Assembly (NCBI GenBank): GCA_038235165.1
Contig: JBBSUG010000007.1
Location: 98,521 to 162,520 of the forward strand
DNA length: 64,000 nt
DNA from: GCA-002050365 sp038235165
GTDB taxonomy: Bacteria > Acidobacteriota > Blastocatellia > Pyrinomonadales > Pyrinomonadaceae
Direction of reading: 5' to 3'
In this document: positions 24,260 through 33,525 of the stretch, piece by piece
How the letters are laid out: each line of letters starts with the position of its first letter
Numbering within the stretch: position 1 is the first letter of the stretch
Made by a program: the position numbers and the translations under genes
Notes under the pieces: generated by a model
What the model was told of the DNA's origin: nothing
The model's input: only the letters and a program-made list of their open reading frames with translations
Databases searched by the model: none

Positions 24260-24313
24260 GATAATTTATCCGTTTAGCGAATGGCTTGTCTGTCGTTAAA
24301 CGGATAAATTATC
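24260..24313 (+). terminator. Terminator after lipoprotein gene
   Basis: GATAATTTATCCGTTTA (24260-24276) and its perfect 17-base reverse complement (24297-24313) form a stem with a 20-base loop, followed by TTTCTTT. It separates two convergent genes. Confidence 0.8.
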
Positions 24314-24328
24314 TTTCTTTACAAAAAC

Positions 24329-25939
24329 TCAATTTCTCATTTTGAGAATACTCAGCGCGACCGCTTCCGCCGCTTTGATGCCGTCAATTCCGGCTGACAA
24401 AATGCCGCCCGCGTAACCCGCGCCCTCACCCGCCGGGAAAAGTCCGTCCGTGTTTAAACTTTGCCCGTCATCTTTGCGTTTGATGCGAATCGGCGACGAA
24501 GTGCGCGTTTCGATGCCGGTGAGAAGCGCGTCGTGCATTGCGAAACCTTTGATTTGTTTTTCAAACGCCGGAATCGCTTCACGAATCGCGTCAATCGCAA
24601 ATTTCGGCAACGCCTCGCTCAAATCAGTCAAATTAATTCCCGGCGTGTAGGAAGGTTTGACCGAACCGAATTCAGTTGATGCGCGATTTTTGAGAAAATC
24701 GCCAACCAATTGCCCGGGCGCGTTGTAATTTTCGCCGCCTAATTCAAATGCTTTTTCTTCTAATCTGCGCTGAAATTCGATCCCGGCAAGCGCGTTTTCC
24801 GGGTAATCAATTTCGGGCGTGATGCCGACGACGATTGCGCTGTTCGCATTTTTTTCACTGCGCGAATACTGCGACATTCCGTTGGTGACGAGTTTTCCTT
24901 CTTCGGACGCGGCAGCGACGACCATTCCGCCCGGACACATACAAAAACTATAAACCGAACGCCCGTTTTTGCAGTGATGCACGAGTTTGTAATCAGCCGC
25001 GCCGAGCAGTTTATTACCCGCAGAATCCCCGAAACGACATTCGTCAATCAAAGTTTGCGGATGCTCGATGCGGAAACCGATTGAAAACGGCTTCGGTTCG
25101 ATATACACGCCGCGCTCAAAAAGCATCTGAAAAGTGTCCCGCGCACTGTGTCCGACCGCCAAGACAACGTGCGAACTTTCGATAAATTCGCCGTTTCCGA
25201 GTGTCACGCCGCGCACTCGATTATTTTCGATTTCCAAACTTTCGACGCGTGTTTGAAACCGAATTTCGCCGCCCAAACTTTCAATCGTCGCTCTCATATT
25301 TTCGACAATTTTGATGAGTTTGTAAGTTCCGATGTGCGGTTTGTTGACAAACAGAATTTCCGGGTTTGCGCCCGCTTCAACAAATTCGGTCAAAACCTTA
25401 CGACCGAGATTTTTCCCGTCTTTGACCTGCGAATAAAGTTTCCCATCCGAAAAAGTTCCTGCGCCGCCTTCGCCAAACTGCGCGTTCGATTCGGGATTCA
25501 AAGTGCCGTGCCGCCAAAAACCGAACGTATCCGCGCTGCGTTCACGAACGGATTTTCCGCGTTCCAAAATAATCGGACGAAAACCCATTTTTGCGAGCAT
25601 CAATCCGGCAAACAATCCGCACGGTCCCGTGCCGATGACAATCGGACGAATTTTCAAATCCTTCGGCGCGGTTGCGACAATTTTATAAGTCGTATCAGGA
25701 GTTTCGATAATGTGCGGATCGCCTTTGAATTTTTCCAGTAATTTCTCGTCTTTCGTCGTTTTGACATCAACGATATAAACAAAAACAATCGCGCTTTTGC
25801 GCCGCGCGTCGTAACTGCGTTTGAAGATTGAAAAGTTTTTCAATTCGTCGCCGGAAATTTGCAGTTTACCGAGAATCGCCGATGTAAGCGCGTCTTCCGC
25901 GTGATCGAGAGGAAGTTTTGTTTCGGAGATTCTCAACAT
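24329..25939 (-). CDS. COG2509-type FAD-dependent oxidoreductase
   Basis: This 536-aa flavoprotein has an N-terminal about 95-residue alpha/beta domain (KLPLDHAEDALTSAILGKLQ) and then the FAD-binding GTGPCGLFAG (103-112). Characteristic family blocks follow: NAQFGEGGAGTFSDGKLYSQ, HIGTYKLIKIVENMR, FCMCPGGMVVAAASEEG and FPAGEGAGYAGGILSAGIDG near the end. These identify the uncharacterised FAD-dependent dehydrogenase group COG2509. Its physiological substrate is not known; a role in quinone or thiol redox has been guessed at for relatives. It is a single gene on the minus strand, convergent with the lipoprotein. Length and motifs are complete. Confidence 0.85.
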   Translation of the reverse strand: MLRISETKLPLDHAEDALTSAILGKLQISGDELKNFSIFKRSYDARRKSAIVFVYIVDVKTTKDEKLLEKFKGDPHIIETPDTTYKIVATAPKDLKIRPIVIGTGPCGLFAGLMLAKMGFRPIILERGKSVRERSADTFGFWRHGTLNPESNAQFGEGGAGTFSDGKLYSQVKDGKNLGRKVLTEFVEAGANPEILFVNKPHIGTYKLIKIVENMRATIESLGGEIRFQTRVESLEIENNRVRGVTLGNGEFIESSHVVLAVGHSARDTFQMLFERGVYIEPKPFSIGFRIEHPQTLIDECRFGDSAGNKLLGAADYKLVHHCKNGRSVYSFCMCPGGMVVAAASEEGKLVTNGMSQYSRSEKNANSAIVVGITPEIDYPENALAGIEFQRRLEEKAFELGGENYNAPGQLVGDFLKNRASTEFGSVKPSYTPGINLTDLSEALPKFAIDAIREAIPAFEKQIKGFAMHDALLTGIETRTSSPIRIKRKDDGQSLNTDGLFPAGEGAGYAGGILSAGIDGIKAAEAVALSILKMRN

Positions 25940-26026
25940 AAGTAAACAATAATTATTACGATTGCGTGAATATTTTTTTATATGTCGCGGTCACCAGTAG
26001 TTTGCAGTTCAAAACTTTAGGATTGT

Positions 26027-26536
26027 TTATGTTTTAGCCTTATTTTTCACTGCAAATATCAATAAATTAACCAAGACGGCAAAGATTATAATGGCTATAA
26101 TTCCCACAATATATTCATCGGAGGAGTCATTGCTACCTTCTAATTTATTATTGTTTGGATCATTCGGATCATATAAAACTACAACGTATTTTGATACTGG
26201 ATTAGAAAATACGGTACTTGATCCAGTGTAGGTTTTATCGTTCACCACAAAAGAGTAAGAAACATCATATCTTGCATTGGGTCTAGTGGTACTTCTTTTT
26301 TCTGTATATTTATTGTCAAGAAATCCTACCACTTTTGCGCCGTTTGAAACACGATTGTGAGAACTAAATGACTGATAAATAAAAAAAACAACAGTGGTAG
26401 GTATAGAAACCAACAAAAACACAAAGACAATAAGGAAAATTATTACTATTTTTTTTCGATGAATTTTACCCTCAATTACTGCGTTCTTATATTCACCTTC
26501 TAACTCCCTGTCAGATTTGTTCAAGTTGAGAAACAT
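26027..26536 (-). CDS. DUF3592 membrane protein
   Basis: This 169-aa protein has one N-terminal transmembrane helix (about 31-55) and one C-terminal helix (about 143-163). Between them is an extracytoplasmic beta domain with YDVSYSFVVNDKTYTGSSTV and VVVLYDPNDPNNNKLEG, the hallmark of DUF3592 (v.Y.v.G..y.g, V.YdP.nP). The function of the family is unknown. The gene is visibly more AT-rich than its neighbours, uses AAA/AAT/ATA freely and stands alone between two unrelated genes, so recent transfer is possible. Confidence 0.75.
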   Translation of the reverse strand: MFLNLNKSDRELEGEYKNAVIEGKIHRKKIVIIFLIVFVFLLVSIPTTVVFFIYQSFSSHNRVSNGAKVVGFLDNKYTEKRSTTRPNARYDVSYSFVVNDKTYTGSSTVFSNPVSKYVVVLYDPNDPNNNKLEGSNDSSDEYIVGIIAIIIFAVLVNLLIFAVKNKAKT

Positions 26537-26622
26537 AAATTATTTTTCCTATTCATGAAGTTAGTACTAAAATATTTTATCATTAAATCACTTGTAAATT
26601 TTTCAATCAGAGAATGTTTTTA

Positions 26623-27426
26623 TTAGATAATCGTCGTCACAATTTCCCGAATACTGCGTTGCAAATCTCTATCATCCGTAATCGGCGCGACGAGTGCGAC
26701 TTCCGCCGCATCAACGGGCGCGATTCCCTGCGCGATCATCTGCGCTGCGTAGATTAAAAGCCGCGTCGAAACACCTTCTTCTAAACCGTGTCCGCGCAGA
26801 TTTCTGACTTTTTGACCGATTTTCACCAAATCCTGTGCCGTGTTTAATTCGATGCCGCCTTCCTTAGCCACGATTTCGGCTTCGGCTTCGGCGTTCGGGT
26901 AATCGAATTCCATTGCGACGAAACGCTGGCGAGTTGATTGTTTCAAATCCTTTAAAATTGACTGATAACCCGGATTATATGACACGACGAGCATAAATTC
27001 CGGCGGTGCTTCGATGACCGTGCCGCGTTTTTCAATCGGCAAACGCCGTCTGTCGTCGGTCAGCGGATGAATGATGACGACCGTATCTTTGCGGGCTTCG
27101 ACTACTTCGTCTAGATAACAAATCGCGCCGTTTCTCACCGCAGTCGTCAGCGGTCCGTCGTGCCAGACGGTTTCGTCGCCCTCAAGCAAAAATCTGCCGA
27201 CCAAATCCGTCGAAGACAAATCTTCGTGGCACGCGACGGTAATCAGCGGGCGATTCATCTGATACGCCATATATTCGACAAATCTGGTTTTCCCGCACCC
27301 GGTCGGACCTTTCAGCATTACGGGCAGTTTCGCCGCGTAAGCCGCTTCAAAAAGCCCGACTTCCTGACCGACGGGTAAATAGTAAGGTTCGTTTTCAACT
27401 CTGTATTTTTCAACTGCTAATTCCAT
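26623..27426 (-). CDS. NorQ/CbbQ-type MoxR-family AAA+ ATPase
   Basis: This 267-aa AAA+ protein has Walker A GPTGCGKT (40-47), Walker B with sensor context AICYLDEVVEAR, and the family segments VACHEDLSSTDLVGRFLL, LLPLTDDRR-like IHPLTDDRRRLPIEKRG and FMLVVSYNPGYQSILKDLKQ. This is the CbbQ/NirQ/NorQ group of MoxR chaperones, which activate metalloenzymes (nitric oxide reductase, rubisco) with a von Willebrand A partner (NorD/CbbO). Neither a partner nor a client enzyme is in the window, so its target is unknown. A 13-base sequence, CAGTTGAAAAATA, occurs both in the leader and in codons 4-8. Confidence 0.85.
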   Translation of the reverse strand: MELAVEKYRVENEPYYLPVGQEVGLFEAAYAAKLPVMLKGPTGCGKTRFVEYMAYQMNRPLITVACHEDLSSTDLVGRFLLEGDETVWHDGPLTTAVRNGAICYLDEVVEARKDTVVIIHPLTDDRRRLPIEKRGTVIEAPPEFMLVVSYNPGYQSILKDLKQSTRQRFVAMEFDYPNAEAEAEIVAKEGGIELNTAQDLVKIGQKVRNLRGHGLEEGVSTRLLIYAAQMIAQGIAPVDAAEVALVAPITDDRDLQRSIREIVTTII

Positions 27427-27510
27427 AAATAATTATTTTTCAACTGTATAAATGCAAACTGTAATCTTAACATTTGCCTGAAATTGATAGCAAATAAGGG
27501 ATTTTTAAAA

Positions 27511-27573
27511 TGCGGAAGTCCGACGGAGCAAGGGCGTTGTCATTCACGTTCTTACTCCGTGCGGACTTCTGCA
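27511..27573. repeat. REP/MITE-like element, family 2 (copy 1)
   Basis: TGCGGAAGTCCGACGGAGCA (from 27511) and the reverse complement of TTACTCCGTGCGGACTTCTG (27552-27571, ending 27573) form imperfect inverted ends around a short spacer. The same ends occur at 39388-39453 and 58499-58570. It sits between the murJ stop and the NorQ-like gene start. Confidence 0.65.
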
Positions 27574-27586
27574 AAATCGGATGCAG

Positions 27587-29251
27587 TTATTTTTGACCGG
27601 GAATCATCCGTACCACCCGATTTACTATATCCCGCGCTTCTTTGACGCGAAATAACGCCGCAATTAGAAAATAAGTGATGCCGTAAGGCGTGGCGACGAG
27701 AAGCGCGATTAGGATCGGATGCAACGCGGAACCGATTGCCAGTTTGACCGCCCAGCCGAGGCACGCGCCGATGATCGCCGCCGTCCAGAGTTTCGCCGTA
27801 AAAATCAGCGGCAGCCCGGTTTTGCCGATTTTGCTGTTGAGCGAACGGCGCAGCAGCAAAAATTCGACCCAACCGGCGATGCCCGCTGTTAATGTTAAGC
27901 CGACCGTTCCCCATTGAATTTCGAGTCCGAGCATCGGCGGCACGTAAATCGCCACCGAATAGCCGAGAATTATTGTCAAAACGACTCTGACAATCGCAAA
28001 TCTGAGCGGTGTGCGTGTGTCTTTGAGCGCGTAAAATGTTGATGAATAAAGCCGTCCGAGCGTTGAAGCCATCAGCCCGACGGATGCGCCGGCGAGCGTT
28101 CCCCAAACGAACAGCACGTCGCGGTCGCCAAATTTTCCTGTTTTGTAAACCGATGCCGCCAGTATGTCGCCGAACGCCAGAAATGCCATTGACGACGGGA
28201 CGATAAAGACTGCAATGCGCTTTAATCCGGCATCGAGTCGGGCGCGAAGCTGCGATGAAACTTCCACGTCGTCGCCGAGCGCACTCGCCATCGCGGGCAG
28301 TTCCGCCGCCGAAATGGACATTCCGAATAAGCTGACCGGCAGCGTGTAAAGGCTTTGCGTATATTGCAGCAGCGCGGACGGTCCGGTTCCTAAAAAACTG
28401 GCGATGATCGAATCAACATACGCGCTGATCTGCACCACGCCGCGACTGAAAAAGACCGGGAAAAAGTTTCGCACGACTGTGCGGACGTTCGCTGACGTGA
28501 AATCAAAAATCAGTTGAATACGCTTAATTAAAACGAAAACGGTCGGAAGTTGGACGGCAAATTGCAGCGCACTGCCGATGACCGAACCCCACGCCGTGAT
28601 CGCCGCGAGATCGCTTTGCGCGACGCGGTTGCCGTAAAAGACCATCGCCGCGATAATCGCGCAGTTCCAGATAACCGGCGCACTGTAGGAAAGAAAAAAT
28701 TTACGGTGACTGTTGAGAATCCCCAGACACCACGCCGACATTACGAGCAAACCCGCGCCCGGAAACAAAATTTTGACGAGCCGAATCGTTAATTCGCGTT
28801 TTTCCCCTTCAAATCCCGGCGCGATAAAGCCGATCAGATACGGTGTCAGCAGAACGCCGAGCAAAACCAAAACGGAAGTCAGCAACGCCAAAATCGTCAA
28901 AATCGCGTTCGCCACGCGGTTGGCTTCTTTTTCGTCGCCCTGCGCCAGCAATTTCGCGTAAACCGGAATCAGCGAAGCCGACAACGCGCCTTCGCCAAAC
29001 ACATTTTGCAGAAAATTGGGAATCTTAAACGCCTGCGCGAAAACGTCCGCCGCATCCGTCGTGCCGAAATAATAAGCGAAAATCCGCTGCCGCAAAACGC
29101 CGATGATGCGGCTGAGTAAAATTCCCGCGCCGACCAGAAAAGCGTGATGCGTCGTGCTTTCGTTACGCTTTTTGATTGTCGCGGCAGCCGCATCTTTTTG
29201 AGCCTGCGCTGTCAAATCGTCATCGGAATTTTCCGTCTGAATTGAACTCAT
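27587..29251 (-). CDS. murJ: Lipid II flippase MurJ
   Basis: This 554-aa polytopic protein has about 14 transmembrane helices of the MOP (MviN) family. Diagnostic segments are the start GILLSRIIGVLRQRIFAYYF with GTTDAADVFAQAFKIPNFLQ and FGEGALSASLIPVYAKLLAQ, and later RLYSSTFYALKDTRTPLRFA. It moves undecaprenyl-linked peptidoglycan precursor (lipid II) to the outer face of the inner membrane and is normally essential. Charged and disordered residues (about 1-32) precede the first helix. It is a stand-alone gene; a repeat element lies after its stop and a 322-base gap with another repeat lies before its start. Confidence 0.93.
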   Translation of the reverse strand: MSSIQTENSDDDLTAQAQKDAAAATIKKRNESTTHHAFLVGAGILLSRIIGVLRQRIFAYYFGTTDAADVFAQAFKIPNFLQNVFGEGALSASLIPVYAKLLAQGDEKEANRVANAILTILALLTSVLVLLGVLLTPYLIGFIAPGFEGEKRELTIRLVKILFPGAGLLVMSAWCLGILNSHRKFFLSYSAPVIWNCAIIAAMVFYGNRVAQSDLAAITAWGSVIGSALQFAVQLPTVFVLIKRIQLIFDFTSANVRTVVRNFFPVFFSRGVVQISAYVDSIIASFLGTGPSALLQYTQSLYTLPVSLFGMSISAAELPAMASALGDDVEVSSQLRARLDAGLKRIAVFIVPSSMAFLAFGDILAASVYKTGKFGDRDVLFVWGTLAGASVGLMASTLGRLYSSTFYALKDTRTPLRFAIVRVVLTIILGYSVAIYVPPMLGLEIQWGTVGLTLTAGIAGWVEFLLLRRSLNSKIGKTGLPLIFTAKLWTAAIIGACLGWAVKLAIGSALHPILIALLVATPYGITYFLIAALFRVKEARDIVNRVVRMIPGQK

Positions 29252-29433
29252 CTAGTTGTTGAAACTCCGTGTTTGATGGTTTGCTGCTGAATTGTTAATC
29301 GAATAATTTCGGTTTAGAAAAAACTCGAAATTTTCAATCGGCTGACCGCCATCCAAATTTAAGACAATAGCAAAAAATTTTCGCAAGACGAAATGACAAA
29401 TCAAATGCTGCATATCTAAATGGTTTTCGCTAT

Positions 29434-29574
29434 AGTAGAGCAATTTTTAAATTATCAAGTATTTCTGACAGTTCTGAGTTCGCGCTTCAGCGTGTTTTCC
29501 GCCAGCGAAGCGCGGCGGATTGGCAAACTAAAGTTTGAACTCAGAACACTCGAAAATTTAAAAACTGCTCTACT
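29434..29574. repeat. Inverted-repeat element, family 4
   Basis: AGTAGAGCAATTTTTAAATT (from 29434) is repeated inverted at the other end, as the reverse complement AGTAGAGCAGTTTTTAAATT (ending 29574). The inner GTTCTGAGTTC is also shared inverted, and the centre has a small TCCGCC...GGCGGA hairpin. The 141-base element occupies most of the gap 29252-29573 and its right end includes the first base of the neighbouring gene's stop codon. The rest of the gap shows nothing. Confidence 0.65.
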
Positions 29575-32500
29575 TAGTCGGAAATTAAACTCTTTTCGAC
29601 AATAGCGATTTCGTCTTCATCCAAACCGTAAAGTTTATAAACCATTTCATCTAACTTGCGGTCGGTCGCATCAATTTCGGATTTTATCGCCTGTGCCAAA
29701 ACCTTTTTGGTTTCAAACAGTTCCATCCATTCCATCTCGTCCGATTTGGTGAGTTTTTCCGCGCCTGTTTTCTTTATTGCTTTGCCCAATTCGTTGATAA
29801 AACCTGCAAATTCTAATTCGTGCCAGTTTTGGAGTTTTTGGGTGAATTTTTCGATTGGGAACTGTGATTGAAGGTAAGATAATAACTTGATTTTCGTTAA
29901 ATGCAGTTGTTCATTTGCTGAATGCAATTGTTCAGTTTTTTCTTTAAAAGATTCTTGAGAAATTTTATTTGCTTTGGCAATAGGTAAAGATTTGATAATA
30001 CTTGGTTTTACCTCAGCGAAAACTTTTCCGACTTGTGGACATTTTGCTTTGTATATTTTGTCAAAAAGTTTTGAGTTAATTAAAGCTACAATATATTCAA
30101 GTTGATAATTACTTGTAATAACAAACAGAGAGTTTTGCGGATAGTATGAATTATTATCAATTGCCGCTCTTAAATCTGAACTTGTTCTGCGTAATAATAT
30201 TTTCTTATTAAGTATTTTTTCTTCATTTGATGAATACATAAGCCATTCACCGTATTTTATGTAAGCGTCTTTATTGAAAACACAGGAGTACTTATTGACA
30301 TCTGTGCCAGTAACCAATGGTTTCCAAGTTTCATCATTTCTAGTTTCGGAGTGAAAAATTCTGTCATCAATAACATCACGAGTTTGCGGCGGTTTACCAT
30401 ATCCTTTTTGATAAGGTTTTATCCCAAAAATGATCTCACTTGATTCATCAAATGGAGAAGAACAAGATTCCATTTTTTTTATCAACTTGTAGTCAAATTC
30501 TTTGAGTTCCAACACAATTCTATTGAGTTCATCATCTAGCCAATATTTCTTTTCAATTGTATGGTTAATTATCTCTTTTGCTTTTTGATATTTCTTGGAA
30601 ATCACATTCCCGTTTGGCGTAATTTCCTTTTTCAAAAAAATGCTAGAACTTTCGACGATTGCATCTTGAAAAACACCGTCTCCATAATCAGTAATTTCCT
30701 TAACATTATGTGACAGAATTTCTTTTCTAAAATCTGCGGTACTGTTTATTAACAACCATGTATTTGGGACAATCAAACCGTAGAAAGAATCATTCTTCAA
30801 GATTTTTAAACACAAAAGCATAAAATACATGTAACTATCTTTAAGTTTTGATGGAACAATTGGATATATTTTTAATAAATGGTTCTCAACAACTTTTTCC
30901 AATTTAGCTCCCCAAGGCGGATTTCCAATCACAACATCAAAACCGCCGTTGGCAAACACTTTCGGAAATTCATCTTTCCAGACGAACGCTTTTTCTCCGG
31001 CGATTTCCGCGTCGTCTATCAAAGAATTGCCGCATTTTATGTTGTGGTTGAGAGTCGTCAGTTTTCTGCCTTTTTGGGCGGTGCGAAGCCACAGGGAAAG
31101 TTTGGCGATTTCGACGCTTTCTTCGTTGATGTCCACGCCGAACAGATTGTTTTCGAGAATCGCGTTTTCCAGATCGGTCAGCGGAAGCGAAAAACCTTCG
31201 AGATTCGTGTAGAGTTCGTCAACGTATCGGTGTTCGGCGATCAAAAATTCGAGTGCCTGATTTAAGAACGCGCCGCTTCCGCAAGCCGGATCGCAAATCG
31301 TCAGATTCAGCAGCCATTCGCGGTAATCATCGAGTTTTTTCCGCAACGCTTCGACGGTCGTTTGCCGCCTGCCTTTGCGTTTTTCGTAATCTTCTTCGTT
31401 TATTTCGAGCGCGGCTTTTTGTGAACCGCAAAGTTTGCCGATGGTGTTGTCAACAATATATTTGGTGATATATGTCGGCGTATAAAAAACGCCGTCTTTC
31501 TTGCGTTTCGTCTTGCTTTTATCAATTTCCTCGCCTTTTAATTCGGCTTGAATACTTTCGATTTCGGTCAGCGAATGTTCAAAAATATGTCCGAGAATAT
31601 TAACGCTGACTTCGCTCGCAAAATCATAATTGCTCAGGATTTTCGTATGTTTGGAAAGCAGTTCGTCGCCGATTTTAATATTGTCGAGAATGTCGTCCGG
31701 CAAAAACAATCCGCCGTTATATGCGAAAATATCGTGTTTCTTGCCTTTATAACCTTCGTTCAAATAGCCGAAGTATTTTTTGAAACGCTCATAAAGCGGA
31801 AAATATTCGTCATATTTATCGCGCAAATCTTTCCAGTCTTTAATGATTATCTCGGTCGAATTCGGCGGCAAAAGCGATTTGTCTTCGGCAAAAAGTATAA
31901 ACAAGAAACGGTCGAGCAGTTTTTGAGTTTTCCGAAAAAGCGTCAACTTGTCGTAGTGCGGATTATTTTCGACAATATCGCTGAAAACTTCGTTTCTAAA
32001 GTTCGAATAATCCCTGTAAAGTTTCTTCGTGATTATCTCGCCTTCGGAAATGGATTCGTCCTTTATCTTTTTGGGAATGTTATCGAGCAGTCTGTCGGCG
32101 GACAAACACAAATACAACAAATCAAACCTTTTACGATCAAGATTAAAAAGATTAAACTCTTCAAACTCGACGGCGTTTTCAATGTAAAAACGCAGCTTCT
32201 CAAAATTTGAAGTAATAATATAAACGCATTTCGGATGATTATTTTTATAACCGAACGCCTGCGTTTCAACTTTGGCAAGATCAATCGTGTCCGTTCCTTT
32301 TAATTCGATGACGGCGATTGCTTCATCATTTCTTAAAATCGCGCCGTCCGCCTTCTTCGCGCCTTTGACGTTTTTAAGTTCCGTCGTCAAATTAAAATTC
32401 GGCGTGGGATTTTTGACGTAGCTGAACACATTGACAAAAAGATCAATCAAAAATTCGCCTTGATATTGTTCTTCTTTAGAGTTTCGGATGTTTTCCTGTA

Positions 32501-32609
32501 TGTCGGGATTGTGAAAATGGGATTTAAACTTCTCCCAAGCGATTTCAACCTTCTCATTATCGAGTTCATTGAGATATTTATTCAGGACTGAGTTTTGAAA
32601 TAAGCTCAT
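29574..32609 (-). CDS. Type IIG restriction-modification enzyme (fused nuclease and adenine methyltransferase)
   Basis: This 1011-aa protein combines cleavage, methylation and recognition. The N-terminal part has a PD-(D/E)XK-like core (Asp88 in KKADGA, Glu102-x-Lys104 in VIELKG). The middle has an N6-adenine methyltransferase: YTP (376), DPACGSGAF (440-448) for SAM binding and NPPW (563-566) for catalysis. The C-terminal 400 residues carry a TaqI-like specificity region (GRMTP-like ETWKPLVTGTDVNKYS, LLRRTSSDLRAAID, QVGKVFAEVKPSIIKSLPIA). This is the Eco57I/MmeI-like single-chain arrangement. It should protect against foreign DNA; the target sequence is not predictable. It is flanked by two inverted-repeat elements. 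Confidence 0.9.
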   Translation of the reverse strand: MSLFQNSVLNKYLNELDNEKVEIAWEKFKSHFHNPDIQENIRNSKEEQYQGEFLIDLFVNVFSYVKNPTPNFNLTTELKNVKGAKKADGAILRNDEAIAVIELKGTDTIDLAKVETQAFGYKNNHPKCVYIITSNFEKLRFYIENAVEFEEFNLFNLDRKRFDLLYLCLSADRLLDNIPKKIKDESISEGEIITKKLYRDYSNFRNEVFSDIVENNPHYDKLTLFRKTQKLLDRFLFILFAEDKSLLPPNSTEIIIKDWKDLRDKYDEYFPLYERFKKYFGYLNEGYKGKKHDIFAYNGGLFLPDDILDNIKIGDELLSKHTKILSNYDFASEVSVNILGHIFEHSLTEIESIQAELKGEEIDKSKTKRKKDGVFYTPTYITKYIVDNTIGKLCGSQKAALEINEEDYEKRKGRRQTTVEALRKKLDDYREWLLNLTICDPACGSGAFLNQALEFLIAEHRYVDELYTNLEGFSLPLTDLENAILENNLFGVDINEESVEIAKLSLWLRTAQKGRKLTTLNHNIKCGNSLIDDAEIAGEKAFVWKDEFPKVFANGGFDVVIGNPPWGAKLEKVVENHLLKIYPIVPSKLKDSYMYFMLLCLKILKNDSFYGLIVPNTWLLINSTADFRKEILSHNVKEITDYGDGVFQDAIVESSSIFLKKEITPNGNVISKKYQKAKEIINHTIEKKYWLDDELNRIVLELKEFDYKLIKKMESCSSPFDESSEIIFGIKPYQKGYGKPPQTRDVIDDRIFHSETRNDETWKPLVTGTDVNKYSCVFNKDAYIKYGEWLMYSSNEEKILNKKILLRRTSSDLRAAIDNNSYYPQNSLFVITSNYQLEYIVALINSKLFDKIYKAKCPQVGKVFAEVKPSIIKSLPIAKANKISQESFKEKTEQLHSANEQLHLTKIKLLSYLQSQFPIEKFTQKLQNWHELEFAGFINELGKAIKKTGAEKLTKSDEMEWMELFETKKVLAQAIKSEIDATDRKLDEMVYKLYGLDEDEIAIVEKSLISD

Positions 32610-32699
32610 AATTTATTGAGATAATATATCTTTAAATCAATGCGAATTTAAACATAAGCAGCGATGCAAAATTATTTTAGACTAATTTTTGTTGCAGAC

Positions 32700-32770
32700 G
32701 GAACGCAGGCAGCCTTGCCTGCGTGTTTTCTTCTTAATTCTCCACCCGCAGGCAAGGCTGCCTGCGCTCC
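32700..32770. repeat. REP-like element, family 3
   Basis: GGAACGCAGGCAGCCTTGCC (from 32700) and the inverted GCAAGGCTGCCTGCGCTCC (to 32770) form 26-base ends with 23 matches. Each arm is itself palindromic (GCAGGCA...TGCCTGC). It lies in the intergenic gap 32610-32844 before the UPF0175 gene. Confidence 0.65.
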
Positions 32771-32844
32771 AATCAATCTAAATTATTTTTGTTCGAGTGC
32801 TTATCCTTTTGAATTTATCGGGAAATTTGTGAAATAATAAAAGT

Positions 32845-33087
32845 ATGACGACGCTGACATTAAATTTACCGAAAACAATGAAGTTTGAAGAACGCGAACT
32901 CGTTTTAATATTGGCGACCAAACTTTACGAGCGCGGCAAACTTTCACTCGGTCAAGCCGCCGAACTTGCGGAGCTTTCCAAACGCACTTTTATGGAAATT
33001 TTAGCCGATTACGGCGTTTCGGTTTTCAATTATTCGGCGGACGATTTAGACCGCGATTTGGAAAATGCAAAAAACTATCGTATCTGA
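32845..33087 (+). CDS. UPF0175-family antitoxin
   Basis: This 80-aa protein contains the UPF0175 helix-turn-helix pattern: LATKLYERGKLSLGQAAELA, LSKRTFMEILADYGVSVFNY, and the terminal DDLDRDLENAK. These proteins are the DNA-binding antitoxins of PIN-domain (DUF3368) toxins, and the start of such a gene overlaps this one by 23 bases. It is intact although its partner carries a stop codon. Confidence 0.85.
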   Translation: MTTLTLNLPKTMKFEERELVLILATKLYERGKLSLGQAAELAELSKRTFMEILADYGVSVFNYSADDLDRDLENAKNYRI

Positions 33088-33523
33088 CACGAGTTGTCTG
33101 ATTATATTTGAAAAAATTGGCGAACTAGATTTGCTGGAAAAAGTTTTCGGTCGAATCCTTATTACGCAAGAAGTCGCCGACGAATACGGGTTAAAACTTC
33201 CCGAATGGACTTCCATCCAAAATCCTGAAGATCGAAAATATCAATAAACTTTAGAAACAAAAGTAGATAAAGAAGAAGCGAGCGCGATTGCTTTGGCTTT
33301 TGAATTACGAGATAGTCTTTTGATCGTGGATGATTTGAAAGCCAGAAATTTAGCCGATGAACTCGGCATAAAATACACGGGAACTTTCGGCGTGATAATC
33401 GAAGCCAAATTGTCCGGCATTATCGAATCTGTAAAGCCGTTTATTGATAAAATCAAACAAACAATTTTTCATTTGTCGGAAACATTGGAAGAAAAAATTT
33501 TGTTAAAAGCGGGAGAGTTGTAA
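33065..33523 (+). pseudogene. DUF3368 PIN-domain toxin with in-frame stop
   Basis: The frame encodes a typical DUF3368 toxin: IVSDTSCLIIFEKIGELDLL at the N-terminus with the first active-site Asp. After 60 codons TAA at 33245-33247 interrupts it, and it then continues in the same frame TLETKVDKEEASAIALAFEL, LLIVDDLKARNLADELGIKY, TGTFGVIIEAKLSGIIESVK to the normal end. The family region DEGEA.AIALA...LLIDD lies after the stop, so the two later acidic residues would be lost. A single base change (for example AAA to TAA) explains it. Loss of the toxin with an intact antitoxin is tolerable to the cell; sequencing error is the alternative. Confidence 0.82.
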
Positions 33524-33525
33524 TT

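Noticed and set aside
30879..31265. Plus-strand open frame antisense to the restriction enzyme
   Set aside because: It overlaps the methyltransferase core, has no start signal and no similarity to a known family.
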